In this document: one piece after another, positions 8,257-19,177 of the stretch
Layout: each line of letters opens with the position of its first letter
How positions within the stretch are numbered: position 1 is the first letter of the stretch
Assembly (NCBI GenBank): GCA_013815685.1
Contig: JACDFR010000019.1
Span: 1-60,139 of the forward strand
Source of the DNA: Ramlibacter sp.
GTDB taxonomy: Bacteria; Pseudomonadota; Gammaproteobacteria; Burkholderiales; Burkholderiaceae_C
Direction of reading: 5' to 3'
DNA length: 60,139 bases
Notes under the pieces: model-generated
Told to the model about the DNA's origin: nothing
Database searches by the model: none
The model's input: the letters and a program-made list of their open reading frames with translations, nothing else
Translations under genes and position numbers: made by a program

Positions 8257-11200
8257 ATGAGTTTGCCGAATGGCTTTTATGACTTGCTCCTCACAGAGAG
8301 TTTGGTATCTCGTTTGGATTCACGCTCGGCAGAAGTTCATGAACTCACTAGCGAGTCGGCCGATGTTCTTGCCGCGGCGCTTTCGAGACAGCTCGGGGCG
8401 ATCCTCGACGACTTGTCCGATGACGGCTCAGCGCTAACGCGTCGCCAGCTAGAGCTGGTCAACGCGCTCCTCGTCACATTGCGAGAGCGGCTTCGGGAGG
8501 ACCCAGCGAACAAGTCGGCCGCTTCAATCGTCGATCTATTCGCTCCTCCATTGAGGTTGCTCAAAGGAATTCAGCCAGGAAGACAGTTTCCGCAAGCGCC
8601 GGAGGTAGGACTCTCCACTCCTTGGCTTTTCACAGCTGGCAAAGGTTCCCCCTCGCTTCTTCAAGAACTTCGGCGCGAGCTGACCTCAGTGGATCAGGTG
8701 GACATCTTGGTGAGCTTCATCACGGTGTCTGGAGTGAGAAAGCTGCAAGATGTACTGCAGCATATCACCGCGATCGGAGGCAACGGCTCGCCGCCGGCTC
8801 GCATCAGGATCTTGACCACCACCTATACCGGTGCGACTGAAGCAAGAGCGTTGGATGAATTAGCAAGGCTGCCCGGATGCGAGGTTCGCGTTTCGCTAGA
8901 CGGGCGGCGTACGCGGTTGCACGCAAAGGCGTGGTTGTTTCAGCGCAAGAGTGGATTTGGCTCCGCTTATGTGGGAAGCGCGAATCTTTCGGGAGCGGCG
9001 TTGTCCGGTGGCCTGGAGTGGACAGTCAAGCTCACCCAACGTGCGCAGGCCTCGCTGTTTGAGCGCGCCCTCGCACACTTTGAGACGCTGTGGGAAGACA
9101 ACGAGTTCCAACCTTATGACCCGGAAAACGCTGAACACCGAAAAGCTCTGAGCATTGCGCTTGATCGTGAGTCATTCGCGGGCAATGCCGCGCCCATGAT
9201 CAGCTTCTTCGATCTCCAACCAAAGACCTATCAGCAGGAGATGCTGGAACAGTTGACATCTGAACGCTCACACGAACGGTGGAGGAATCTGCTTGTTGCT
9301 GCGACCGGTACAGGCAAGACCGTAGTCGCGGCATTCGACTACCGAAATACCTGCCGCATTGTCGGAGGTCGCCCTCGGTTTCTCTTTGTCGCCCATCGTG
9401 AAGAGATTCTCCGTCAGGCACAACGAACCTATCGCGAAGTGTTGCGCGATCCGGAGTTCGGAGAGTTGCTGACTGGCGGTCGCGATCCCGACCGCATGGA
9501 TCATCTTTTCGCCACCATCGACAGCGTTGCGGCTCGCAATCTCGTGGGGCTTGTTGGCGCAGACTACTGGCACACAATCGTGATCGATGAATGCCACCGC
9601 CTAGCTGCAGATCGTTTTCATGCGTTCGCTGCCGCCGTTGCGCCCAAGGTGCTGCTTGGCCTCACGGCAACGCCTGAACGGAGTGATGGTCAGCCGATCG
9701 CGAACTACTTCAATTCCCGACCGGATGGCAGTCCCGCCGTCGAGCTTCGCCTCTGGCACGCGCTTGACTTGCAACTGTTGGCGCCATTTGAGTACTACGC
9801 ATGCGACGATGAAACCGATTTTTCCGAGGTTCCCTGGGATAGGCCCGGTGAGCGCGAGGCTGTCAGCAACTTGGTGACGGGGAACGATGTTCGCGCACGA
9901 CTCGTAGTGAATGAATGGCGACGCCTCGCGACCGACGCGCGGAGCTCCCGCGCACTGGTCTTCTGCGTTACGGTTGCGCATGCTGAGTTCATGACAGCCT
10001 GGTTGAATAGCGCAGGACTGCCGGCTGCATGCGTGGTTGGTACAACGCCACCGGAAGAGCGACGGCGCGCACCCCAGCGACTGGCAAGCGGCGATCTGAG
10101 CGCATTGGTGACTGTCGATCTATATAACGAAGGCGTTGACTTGCCTTCGGTCGACACATTGCTGCTGTTGCGGCCGACTCAAAGCCCCGTTCTGTTCCAG
10201 CAACAGATTGGCCGGGGCCTGCGTTTGGCGCCGGGCAAGGAAAGCTGCCTTGTTCTTGATTTCGTAGGTCAGCATCGTACTGAGTTTCGCTTTGACCGGC
10301 TGCTTTCGAGCCTTACTGGCCTGTCGCGCCGCGAACTTGTGGAAGGTGTTGAGCACGGATTTGGAAGCTTGCCTCCCGGATGCCATATTCAGCTTCAGCG
10401 CCAAACTCGGGAACAGGTCCTGAAGGGTCTTCGCGCCGTGACTACGCAAAATTGGTCGCGGCTGCGCACCGAACTCCAGACTTACGCTGCCTTACGCGGG
10501 CGCGGAGCTATACGACTAGCTGATTTCCTTCATGAGCAAGCTCTTGATCTCGAAGACGTGTACCGCACGACGACTGGCCAGGGTCGCAGCGGATGGACGG
10601 CCTTGAAACGGGATGCAGGGCTCTTGGTGGCTGACCCTGGACCAGAAGAGGATTACTTCAGTCGCCGTTTCGGTGACCTGTTGCACGTGGATGATCCTCG
10701 TCGCCTCGATGTCATAGCTACAGTCGCCCGCACTGCGGCCAACGAAGCCGACCGTTCAGGCCCTGACGCGCTCAGTCTACAAATGCTGGCCTACCAGATC
10801 GACGGGCGACACGATCAAATCGCTGGATACGAAGAATTCGTGGGCCGTCTTGCACGTCACAGGCCAATTTGCGAGGAGCTCGAAGAACTCGTAGGAATGC
10901 TTCAGGCTCGCACCAGTTTGATCTCGACCCCATTGCCCGGTCTTACAGACACTCCACTTTGTCTGCATGCAGCTTACAGCGCTCGGGAAGTGCTAACGGC
11001 CGTCGGCAGGTTGACCGCCTCGAATCGGCACCCATTCCAAGCCGGGGTGCTCGCGCTGCCAGACAGAAAGACCGAATTGCTCTTCGTCACCTTGGACAAG
11101 TCCGAAGGCTATCACCAGAGCATTGCATATCACGACTATGCAATCAGCGCGGAGCGTTTTCACTGGCAAACGCAGAACAGCGCTGGGCCTGATACTCCGG

Positions 11201-11406
11201 CAGGTCGACGCTACCTGGAGGGACGCGCAGAAGGTTGGACGTTTCAACTCTTCGTGCGGCCCAAGAAAGGAGATGCTTATCGGGCATGTGGGCCAGTCAC
11301 ACTCGAATCTGCGGAAGGTGATCGGCCGATGACAATTTTTTGGCGCCTTAGCAACCCGCTCCCAACGCGCCTATTCCGAGAGTTCAGCGTGTTGCGTGGC
11401 GCATGA
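8257..11406 (+). CDS. HKD-nuclease / SF2 helicase / DUF3427 fusion
   Basis: 1049 residues from ATG 8257 (purine-rich GAGAGAGAAG upstream; an in-frame TTG lies at 8224). After a roughly 110-residue helical lead comes a phospholipase-D-like domain with HKD motif at about 220 (RLHAKAWLF, then VGSANLSGAAL). The SF2 helicase follows: Walker A AATGTGKTVV near 348, DECH box near 443, LTATPER near 468 and motif VI QQIGRGLR near 649. The last 120 residues match DUF3427 (FVTLDKSEGYHQSIAYHDYA). Such fusions are scattered among bacteria and treated as DNA-processing or defence-type enzymes; the substrate is unproven. The gene looks less GC-rich than queC and gyrB, suggesting horizontal transfer. Confidence 0.9.
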   Translation: MSLPNGFYDLLLTESLVSRLDSRSAEVHELTSESADVLAAALSRQLGAILDDLSDDGSALTRRQLELVNALLVTLRERLREDPANKSAASIVDLFAPPLRLLKGIQPGRQFPQAPEVGLSTPWLFTAGKGSPSLLQELRRELTSVDQVDILVSFITVSGVRKLQDVLQHITAIGGNGSPPARIRILTTTYTGATEARALDELARLPGCEVRVSLDGRRTRLHAKAWLFQRKSGFGSAYVGSANLSGAALSGGLEWTVKLTQRAQASLFERALAHFETLWEDNEFQPYDPENAEHRKALSIALDRESFAGNAAPMISFFDLQPKTYQQEMLEQLTSERSHERWRNLLVAATGTGKTVVAAFDYRNTCRIVGGRPRFLFVAHREEILRQAQRTYREVLRDPEFGELLTGGRDPDRMDHLFATIDSVAARNLVGLVGADYWHTIVIDECHRLAADRFHAFAAAVAPKVLLGLTATPERSDGQPIANYFNSRPDGSPAVELRLWHALDLQLLAPFEYYACDDETDFSEVPWDRPGEREAVSNLVTGNDVRARLVVNEWRRLATDARSSRALVFCVTVAHAEFMTAWLNSAGLPAACVVGTTPPEERRRAPQRLASGDLSALVTVDLYNEGVDLPSVDTLLLLRPTQSPVLFQQQIGRGLRLAPGKESCLVLDFVGQHRTEFRFDRLLSSLTGLSRRELVEGVEHGFGSLPPGCHIQLQRQTREQVLKGLRAVTTQNWSRLRTELQTYAALRGRGAIRLADFLHEQALDLEDVYRTTTGQGRSGWTALKRDAGLLVADPGPEEDYFSRRFGDLLHVDDPRRLDVIATVARTAANEADRSGPDALSLQMLAYQIDGRHDQIAGYEEFVGRLARHRPICEELEELVGMLQARTSLISTPLPGLTDTPLCLHAAYSAREVLTAVGRLTASNRHPFQAGVLALPDRKTELLFVTLDKSEGYHQSIAYHDYAISAERFHWQTQNSAGPDTPAGRRYLEGRAEGWTFQLFVRPKKGDAYRACGPVTLESAEGDRPMTIFWRLSNPLPTRLFREFSVLRGA

Positions 11407-11483
11407 GACCGCCCTTCGCCTGACATTGCGACCGATTCAGGCCTTCTGTTCTTAACCACGTCAGAGAAGTCGATAGCGAATCA

Positions 11484-11928
11484 AACGTCAATATTCGCCG
11501 CCCGCAACGCATTAATCTCAATGAAGTCCCGCCTCGGCTCCACCTCATCCCCCATCAGCATCGTGAACACCCGATCCGCCTCGATCGCGTCGTCGATCTG
11601 CACGCGCAGCAGGCGGCGCACGGTCGGGTCCCTGGTCGTTTCCCACAAACTGCTGCGGGTTCATCTCGCCCAGCCCCTTGTAGCGTTGGCGCGCCGTCGC
11701 CTTCTCGGCTTCGCCAATCAGCCAGCGCATGGCCTGACGGAAGTCGCCGACTTTTACTTCCTTGGCACGCTCGCCTTCGCCGCGGATCACCTTGGCGCCC
11801 TCATTCAGCAGGCCGCGGAAAGGTGTTGGCGGCTTCGGCCAGGGCAGCATAGTCGGGCGCCGTGCACAAAGTCCTGCGTGATCACGCTGCTCTTGATGTT
11901 GCCGTGGTGCCGGCGGCTGATGCGCAGA
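11484..11928 (-). pseudogene. Degenerate second copy of the gyrB 3' end
   Basis: This stretch aligns along its whole length with 12478-12915, the last ~145 codons of gyrB, in the same orientation (shared blocks include CGGAAGTC, CACCTTGGCGCC and GCCGTGGTGCCGGCGGCTGATGCGCA). Readable pieces are [38 protein letters not shown] and [12 protein letters not shown]. At least three single-base insertions relative to gyrB shift the frame, and many third positions differ, so it is neither recent nor functional. With gyrB it brackets the DUF4160/DUF2442 pair. The 77 bp between the helicase stop and this remnant hold nothing obvious. Confidence 0.88.
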
Positions 11929-11931
11929 GGT

Positions 11932-12201
11932 TCACGCCGTCGCCACCCCCTGCCGCAACTTGCCCTGCCGCTTCAGGTCCTGGTGCAAGCTCGCCCCGCT
12001 GAACTCCAGGCCGTTGGGCCAGCACAAGGCGCCCAGCTCCAGGAAAAAGCCCTTGAAAGCATCCTCATTGCGCAAAGGCCTGGTCAGCGCCGTATCCCTG
12101 GCCAGCAGGTCGGCAAAATCATAGGTGCCCTCGGTGCCGTCGGAAAACGCCAGCGCCACTTTGCTGTCAGCCACCCACGTTGCATGCACGAGCTTAATCA
12201 T
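11932..12201 (-). CDS. DUF2442 protein, second gene of a TA-like pair
   Basis: 89 residues from the ATG at 12201, preceded by GGAG 7 bp upstream. The DUF2442 pattern is clear: MIKLVHATWVADSKVALAFS, DGTEGTYDFADLL, FFLELGALCWPNGLEFS and a terminal helix. It overlaps the end of the DUF4160 gene by 8 bp. The two families are repeatedly found as neighbours and are considered toxin-antitoxin-like, DUF2442 usually as the presumed antitoxin; this is context inference. Its stop is immediately followed by the gyrB-like remnant. Confidence 0.84.
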   Translation of the reverse strand: MIKLVHATWVADSKVALAFSDGTEGTYDFADLLARDTALTRPLRNEDAFKGFFLELGALCWPNGLEFSGASLHQDLKRQGKLRQGVATA

Positions 12202-12460
12202 TGTCTGCTCCAGGAACGCGCTCCAAAGGCTCAAGGTTACGCGCCCGCTGCCAGTTTGTCATCAGAGCATCATGATGCTCCAGGGCCCATTCTTTGACGA
12301 TACGAGTCGCCTTGATGGGCAATCGTCCTTCAATAACTTCACCCGTCTCTATCGCCACCAGCGCCTCGTGTCCCTGGTACTCCACATGAAAGTGCGCCGG
12401 CGGATGATCAACGTGATACATCCGGATGTAGATGCCGAAAAAGCACGAGATGACGGACAT
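12194..12460 (-). CDS. DUF4160 protein, first gene of a TA-like pair
   Basis: 88 residues with the DUF4160 signature: IRMYHVDHPPAHFHVEYQG, then ALVAIETGEVIEGRLPIKA and RIVKEWALEHHDALMTNWQ. The HPPAHFHV His cluster is the invariant feature. It starts only 14 bp after the gyrB stop on the same strand and may be co-transcribed from gyrB. Its partner DUF2442 gene overlaps its 3' end. Function in the family is undetermined; a toxin role is a hypothesis from gene pairing. Confidence 0.85.
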   Translation of the reverse strand: MSVISCFFGIYIRMYHVDHPPAHFHVEYQGHEALVAIETGEVIEGRLPIKATRIVKEWALEHHDALMTNWQRARNLEPLERVPGADND

Positions 12461-12474
12461 GTCACGCTACGGTG

Positions 12475-16309
<3,835 letters not shown>

Positions 16310-16552
16310 GTCTTCCTCTTCTCTTTAGTTTCTTTAATTTAGATTAGTAGTAGCTAGATAGGGGGCCGGCCCAACGGTGGACAACCGCCATTTTCCCTTA
16401 TTCATCAAGCACTTGCCCGACTAAAAACACTGTGGTCAGGTGTGCTTCGGTGGTGTCGCGCGCAAAGGGATAACTTCCCTGCGCGGCCTCGCGGTGTGGA
16501 TAACCGATGACTTGTGCCGGAACGCTCCACAGGCTTGCCAGGCGGGCCATCT
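16310..16552. other. dnaA-dnaN intergenic region with a perfect DnaA box
   Basis: The 243-bp gap between dnaA and dnaN contains TGTGGATAA at 16495-16503, a perfect DnaA-box consensus, a weaker GGTGGACAA near 16374-16382, and an AT-rich run at 16327-16356 directly upstream of dnaN. In many bacteria the unwinding element and boxes lie on either side of dnaA, so this may be part of the origin or a dnaN promoter controlled by DnaA. No coding capacity is evident. Confidence 0.5.
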
Positions 16553-17965
16553 TCAGCCCTTCAGGGTCTGTTCCAGCACGTGCAGCTGCTGGTTCAACTC
16601 GGTCATCTGCTGGCGCTCCCCGCCGATCTTGCGCACCGCGTGCAGCACCGTGGTGTGGTCGCGCCCGCCAAAGAGCTCGCCGATCTCGGGCAGGCTCTTC
16701 TGAGTCAGTTCCTTGGCCAGATACATGGCGATCTGGCGCGGGCGGGCGATCGAGGCCGGCCGCTTCTTGCTGTACATGTCGGCGACCTTGATCTTGTAAT
16801 AGTCGGCCACCGTCTTCTGGATGTTCTCCACGCTGATCTGCCGGTTCTGGATCGACAACAGGTCGCGCAGTGCCTCGCGCGCCAGCTGGATCGAGATTTC
16901 CTTCTGGTTGAAGCGCGAATAGGCCAGGATCTTGCGCAGCGCCCCTTCCAGCTCGCGCACGTTGGAGCGCACGTTCTTGGCCACGAAGAAGGCCACTTCC
17001 TCGGGCATTTCGGCGCTTTCGGCCCGGGCCTTGTTGATCAGGATGGCCACCCGCATTTCCAGCTCGGGCGGCTCGATGGCCACCGTCAGGCCGGAATCGA
17101 AGCGCGAAACCAGGCGCTCGTGGATGTCGGTCAGGCCCTTGGGGTAGGTGTCCGACGTCATCACGATGTGCGACTTCTTGGCCAGCAGGGCCTCGAAGGC
17201 GTTGAAAAATTCTTCCTGCGTGCGGTCCTTGTTGGCGAAGAACTGCACGTCGTCGATCAGCAGCAGGTCCAGCGAGTGGTAGCGCTCCTTGAACTCGTCG
17301 AAAGTCTTGCGCTGATAAGCCTTGACCACATCCGAGACGAACTGCTCGGCGTGGATGTAGAGAACTTTGCTGCCCGGCCGGTCGGCCAGCAACTTGTTGC
17401 CCACCGCATGCATCAGATGGGTCTTGCCCAGGCCGACGCCACCGTAGATGAAAAGCGGGTTGTAAAGATGGCCTGGAACCCCCGATACATGCATGGCGGC
17501 GGCCCGCGCCATGCGGTTGGCCGTGCCCTCGACCAGCGTCTCGAAGGTCAGGGCCGTGTTCAGCCGGTTCTTGAAAGCCAAATTGGCCGCGTCGTCGCCG
17601 ATCTCGGCCGGCTCAAGCGCCGGCCCCATCTCGACTGAAGCCGGTGTAGAGTAAGATCTGGCCGAAGGTTCTCGCAGAGCAAGCGCTAACTCAAGATGGA
17701 CGGACTGGCCATAAAGCTTCTCCAGCAGGCTGGCAATGCGGCTGGCGTACTGCGCCCGCACCCAGTCGAGCTTGAAGCGGTTGGCCACGAAGATCGTGAC
17801 CTTCGAGAAGTCATCGGTCACCTGGGCCACCAGGGGCTTGATCCAGGTGTTGAACTGCTGCTCGGGCAGCTCCTGCGCGAGCTGGTCGATGCAGGCCTGC
17901 CACAGGCTGTCGCCTGCACCCAGGCTGGCATTTGTTGCCAGGCTGTTGTGTTGCCCCTCGCTCAT
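16553..17965 (-). CDS. dnaA: Chromosomal replication initiator DnaA
   Basis: 470 residues. Domain I (residues about 1-90) begins [20 protein letters not shown]. The AAA+ domain has Walker [17 protein letters not shown] near residue 175, Walker [14 protein letters not shown] and sensor regions. The C-terminal helix-turn-helix contains the DnaA signature [19 protein letters not shown]. DnaA binds boxes at the origin and opens DNA. A variable linker is short and proline-poor. The gene diverges from rpmH across a 205-bp region with boxes and a promoter that appears self-regulated. Confidence 0.98.
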   Translation of the reverse strand: MSEGQHNSLATNASLGAGDSLWQACIDQLAQELPEQQFNTWIKPLVAQVTDDFSKVTIFVANRFKLDWVRAQYASRIASLLEKLYGQSVHLELALALREPSARSYSTPASVEMGPALEPAEIGDDAANLAFKNRLNTALTFETLVEGTANRMARAAAMHVSGVPGHLYNPLFIYGGVGLGKTHLMHAVGNKLLADRPGSKVLYIHAEQFVSDVVKAYQRKTFDEFKERYHSLDLLLIDDVQFFANKDRTQEEFFNAFEALLAKKSHIVMTSDTYPKGLTDIHERLVSRFDSGLTVAIEPPELEMRVAILINKARAESAEMPEEVAFFVAKNVRSNVRELEGALRKILAYSRFNQKEISIQLAREALRDLLSIQNRQISVENIQKTVADYYKIKVADMYSKKRPASIARPRQIAMYLAKELTQKSLPEIGELFGGRDHTTVLHAVRKIGGERQQMTELNQQLHVLEQTLKG

Positions 17966-18013
17966 TATTGGCTGTCGCCTCTTGTGGATATATTCATTTC
18001 AGGGAAGGGCGCG

Positions 18014-18042
18014 ATTCTAGATTATCAAAGCCTTATCCACAA
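18014..18042 (-). promoter_or_regulatory. Candidate dnaA promoter overlapping a DnaA box
   Basis: Read on the minus strand there is TTGTGG (18042-18037), a 17-bp spacer and TAGAAT (18019-18014), a good sigma-70 pair pointing to dnaA. The -35 element is embedded in the perfect DnaA box at 18033-18041, which is the arrangement expected for DnaA autorepression. Confidence 0.55.
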
Positions 18043-18118
18043 AGACGATTTCGCGATGAAGGAGTGCTTTCACGGCCGCCGTTCCTCATGCCTGGTATGA
18101 CAAGAAAGTGCTATGTCC

Positions 18119-18147
18119 TTGCCGCTATTGGGAAATTCCACGATAAT
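18119..18147 (+). promoter_or_regulatory. Candidate rpmH operon promoter
   Basis: TTGCCG at 18119-18124 and GATAAT at 18142-18147 are separated by exactly 17 bp and would start transcription around 18154, leaving a short leader before the rpmH ATG at 18171. It should serve rpmH-rnpA-yidD-yidC. Confidence 0.55.
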
Positions 18148-18170
18148 CATGGGTTTCCCTAAGAACGAAC

Positions 18171-18305
18171 ATGAAACGCACCTACCAACCCTCCAAAGTG
18201 CGCCGGGCGCGCACCCACGGCTTTCTGGTCCGCATGAAGACCCGTGGCGGCCGCGCCGTCATCAACGCACGCCGCGCCAAGGGCCGCAAGCGCCTGGCCG
18301 TCTAA
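18171..18305 (+). CDS. rpmH: 50S ribosomal protein L34
   Basis: A 44-residue, highly basic L34: [20 protein letters not shown], then [20 protein letters not shown] and RLAV. The length and sequence are canonical. L34 lies near the exit region of the large subunit and is encoded next to rnpA in most bacteria. It is the first gene of the rightward run from the origin; a strong promoter match is directly upstream, and rnpA starts 15 bp after its stop. Confidence 0.98.
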   Translation: MKRTYQPSKVRRARTHGFLVRMKTRGGRAVINARRAKGRKRLAV

Positions 18306-18320
18306 GCTTCTGCACGACAA

Positions 18321-18839
18321 GTGCAGCGGCTGAAGACCCGGGTGCAGTTCCAGGCCGTCATGGGGGGCAGCACAGTCTCGAGGACCGCGCACTTCGCGTT
18401 GCACCGGCTGGAATTGGACGCGCCGCCCGCGGCGCCCGACGAATCAGGGCCTGGGGCCGAAGGATCCGCGACCGAAGGGCACCTCACGAATACGCCCACA
18501 GGGCCTGGGGCCGAAGGATCCGCGACCGAAGGGCGCCTCACGAATACGCCCACAGGGCCTGGATCCGAAGGATCCAAGGCCCTGTTTGCTGTGCGCGAGC
18601 CCTGGATCGGCGCCCTCGTCCCCAAGCGCTGGGCCAAGCGCGCCGTCACCCGCAACACCATCAAACGCCAGATCTACACCGTGAGCCAAGCCCTCGAGCC
18701 CCCGCTGCCTGCCGCCGCCCATGTGGTGCGGCTGCGCTCGGGGTTCGACCGCAAGCATTTCGTGAGCGCCACATCCGAAGCGCTCAAGCGCGCCGTGCGC
18801 GGCGAGCTGCTGATGTTGTTCGCCCGGGCCGTCAAATGA
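18321..18839 (+). CDS. rnpA: Ribonuclease P protein component with internal repeat
   Basis: 172 residues from a GTG at 18321. Normal RnpA flanks are present: MQRLKTRVQFQAVMGG, TAHFALHRLEL, then ALVPKRWAKRAVTRNTIKRQ (the RNR-type helix that contacts P RNA) and a C-terminal helix. Between them an insert of about 45 residues contains GPGAEGSATEGHLTNTPT, then the same unit with R for H, then a partial third. RnpA in most bacteria is about 110-140 residues, so the protein is clearly long. The repeat replaces the usual variable loop before strand three, away from the RNA-binding cleft. Overlaps yidD by 4 bp. Confidence 0.95.
   Translation: MQRLKTRVQFQAVMGGSTVSRTAHFALHRLELDAPPAAPDESGPGAEGSATEGHLTNTPTGPGAEGSATEGRLTNTPTGPGSEGSKALFAVREPWIGALVPKRWAKRAVTRNTIKRQIYTVSQALEPPLPAAAHVVRLRSGFDRKHFVSATSEALKRAVRGELLMLFARAVK
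18447..18575 (+). repeat. 54-bp in-frame tandem repeat inside rnpA
   Basis: Unit 1 is 18447-18500 and unit 2 is 18501-18554; they differ at one base (CAC to CGC), and a third unit starting at 18555 is truncated and altered after about 21 bp. Each unit begins GGGCCTGGGGCCGAAGGATC. A period divisible by three keeps rnpA in frame. Confidence 0.95.
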
Positions 18840-19177
18840 TCCGCGCCGCACTGATCGCCCTGGTCAAGGGCTATCGCCTGCTGCTCAGCCCCTGGCTGGG
18901 TTCGAGCTGCCGCTTCACGCCCACCTGTTCGGCCTATTCGCTGCAAGCACTCGAAATGCACGGCGCCGCGGCGGGCACGTACCTCACGTTGCGGCGGCTG
19001 GCGCGCTGCCACCCCTGGTGCGACGGCGGCCACGACCCCGTGCCAGAAGCGGCCCCCACGCTTCGCTGCCCCCCGAGGGGGCCGTCCGCACCTGAGGGCG
19101 GCCCGTCGGTGCGGGTTGAAAAGCCGCGCCTGTTCACCCATCTGCTCTCACCCCATTCCAAGAAGAAGACTTCATGA
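18836..19177 (+). CDS. yidD: Membrane protein insertion efficiency factor YidD
   Basis: 113 residues. The first 70 are typical YidD: MIRAALIALVKGYRLLLSPW, then CRFTPTCSAYSLQALEMHG and RLARCHPWCDGGHDPVP, with the three conserved Cys. Family members usually end about here. This one continues through about 40 residues encoded by a GC-rich palindromic repeat (TLRCPPRGPSAPEGGPSVRV) and further sequence, and ends by overlapping yidC by 4 bp. YidD is a small amphipathic inner-membrane-associated helper of YidC. The coupling with rnpA (4-bp overlap) is also conserved. Confidence 0.92.
   Translation: MIRAALIALVKGYRLLLSPWLGSSCRFTPTCSAYSLQALEMHGAAAGTYLTLRRLARCHPWCDGGHDPVPEAAPTLRCPPRGPSAPEGGPSVRVEKPRLFTHLLSPHSKKKTS
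19053..19113 (+). repeat. Palindromic GC-rich dispersed repeat, copy A
   Basis: Contains CCCACGCTTCGCTGCCCCCC, the palindrome CCCCCCGAGGGGG, and GGGCGGCCCGTCGG. The same arrangement recurs at 32846-32905, 50211-50290 and 50596-50668. This copy supplies most of the extra C-terminus of YidD. Confidence 0.85.

Larger units (their letters stand above)
17966..18170. other. Candidate oriC / dnaA-rpmH divergent control region
   Basis: The 205-bp divergent gap holds a perfect DnaA box TTATCCACA at 18033-18041 and a one-mismatch box TGTGGATAT at 17983-17991 (other orientation). The segment between them is relatively AT-rich (TAGATTATCAAAG). Position beside dnaA and rpmH matches the common betaproteobacterial origin neighbourhood. 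Few boxes are present, so part of oriC may instead lie in the dnaA-dnaN gap. Confidence 0.55.

Noticed and set aside
11521..12297. A plus-strand frame running through the gyrB remnant and DUF2442 region
   Set aside because: It is antisense to the gyrB-like relic and to DUF2442; no independent evidence.
18127..18156. GGGAAA...TTTCCC inverted repeat before rpmH
   Set aside because: Only six bases per arm with a long loop, overlapping a good promoter; likely chance.
18447..18575. Possible CRISPR-like array
   Set aside because: Repeats are directly adjacent with no spacers and are in frame with rnpA; it is a tandem repeat.
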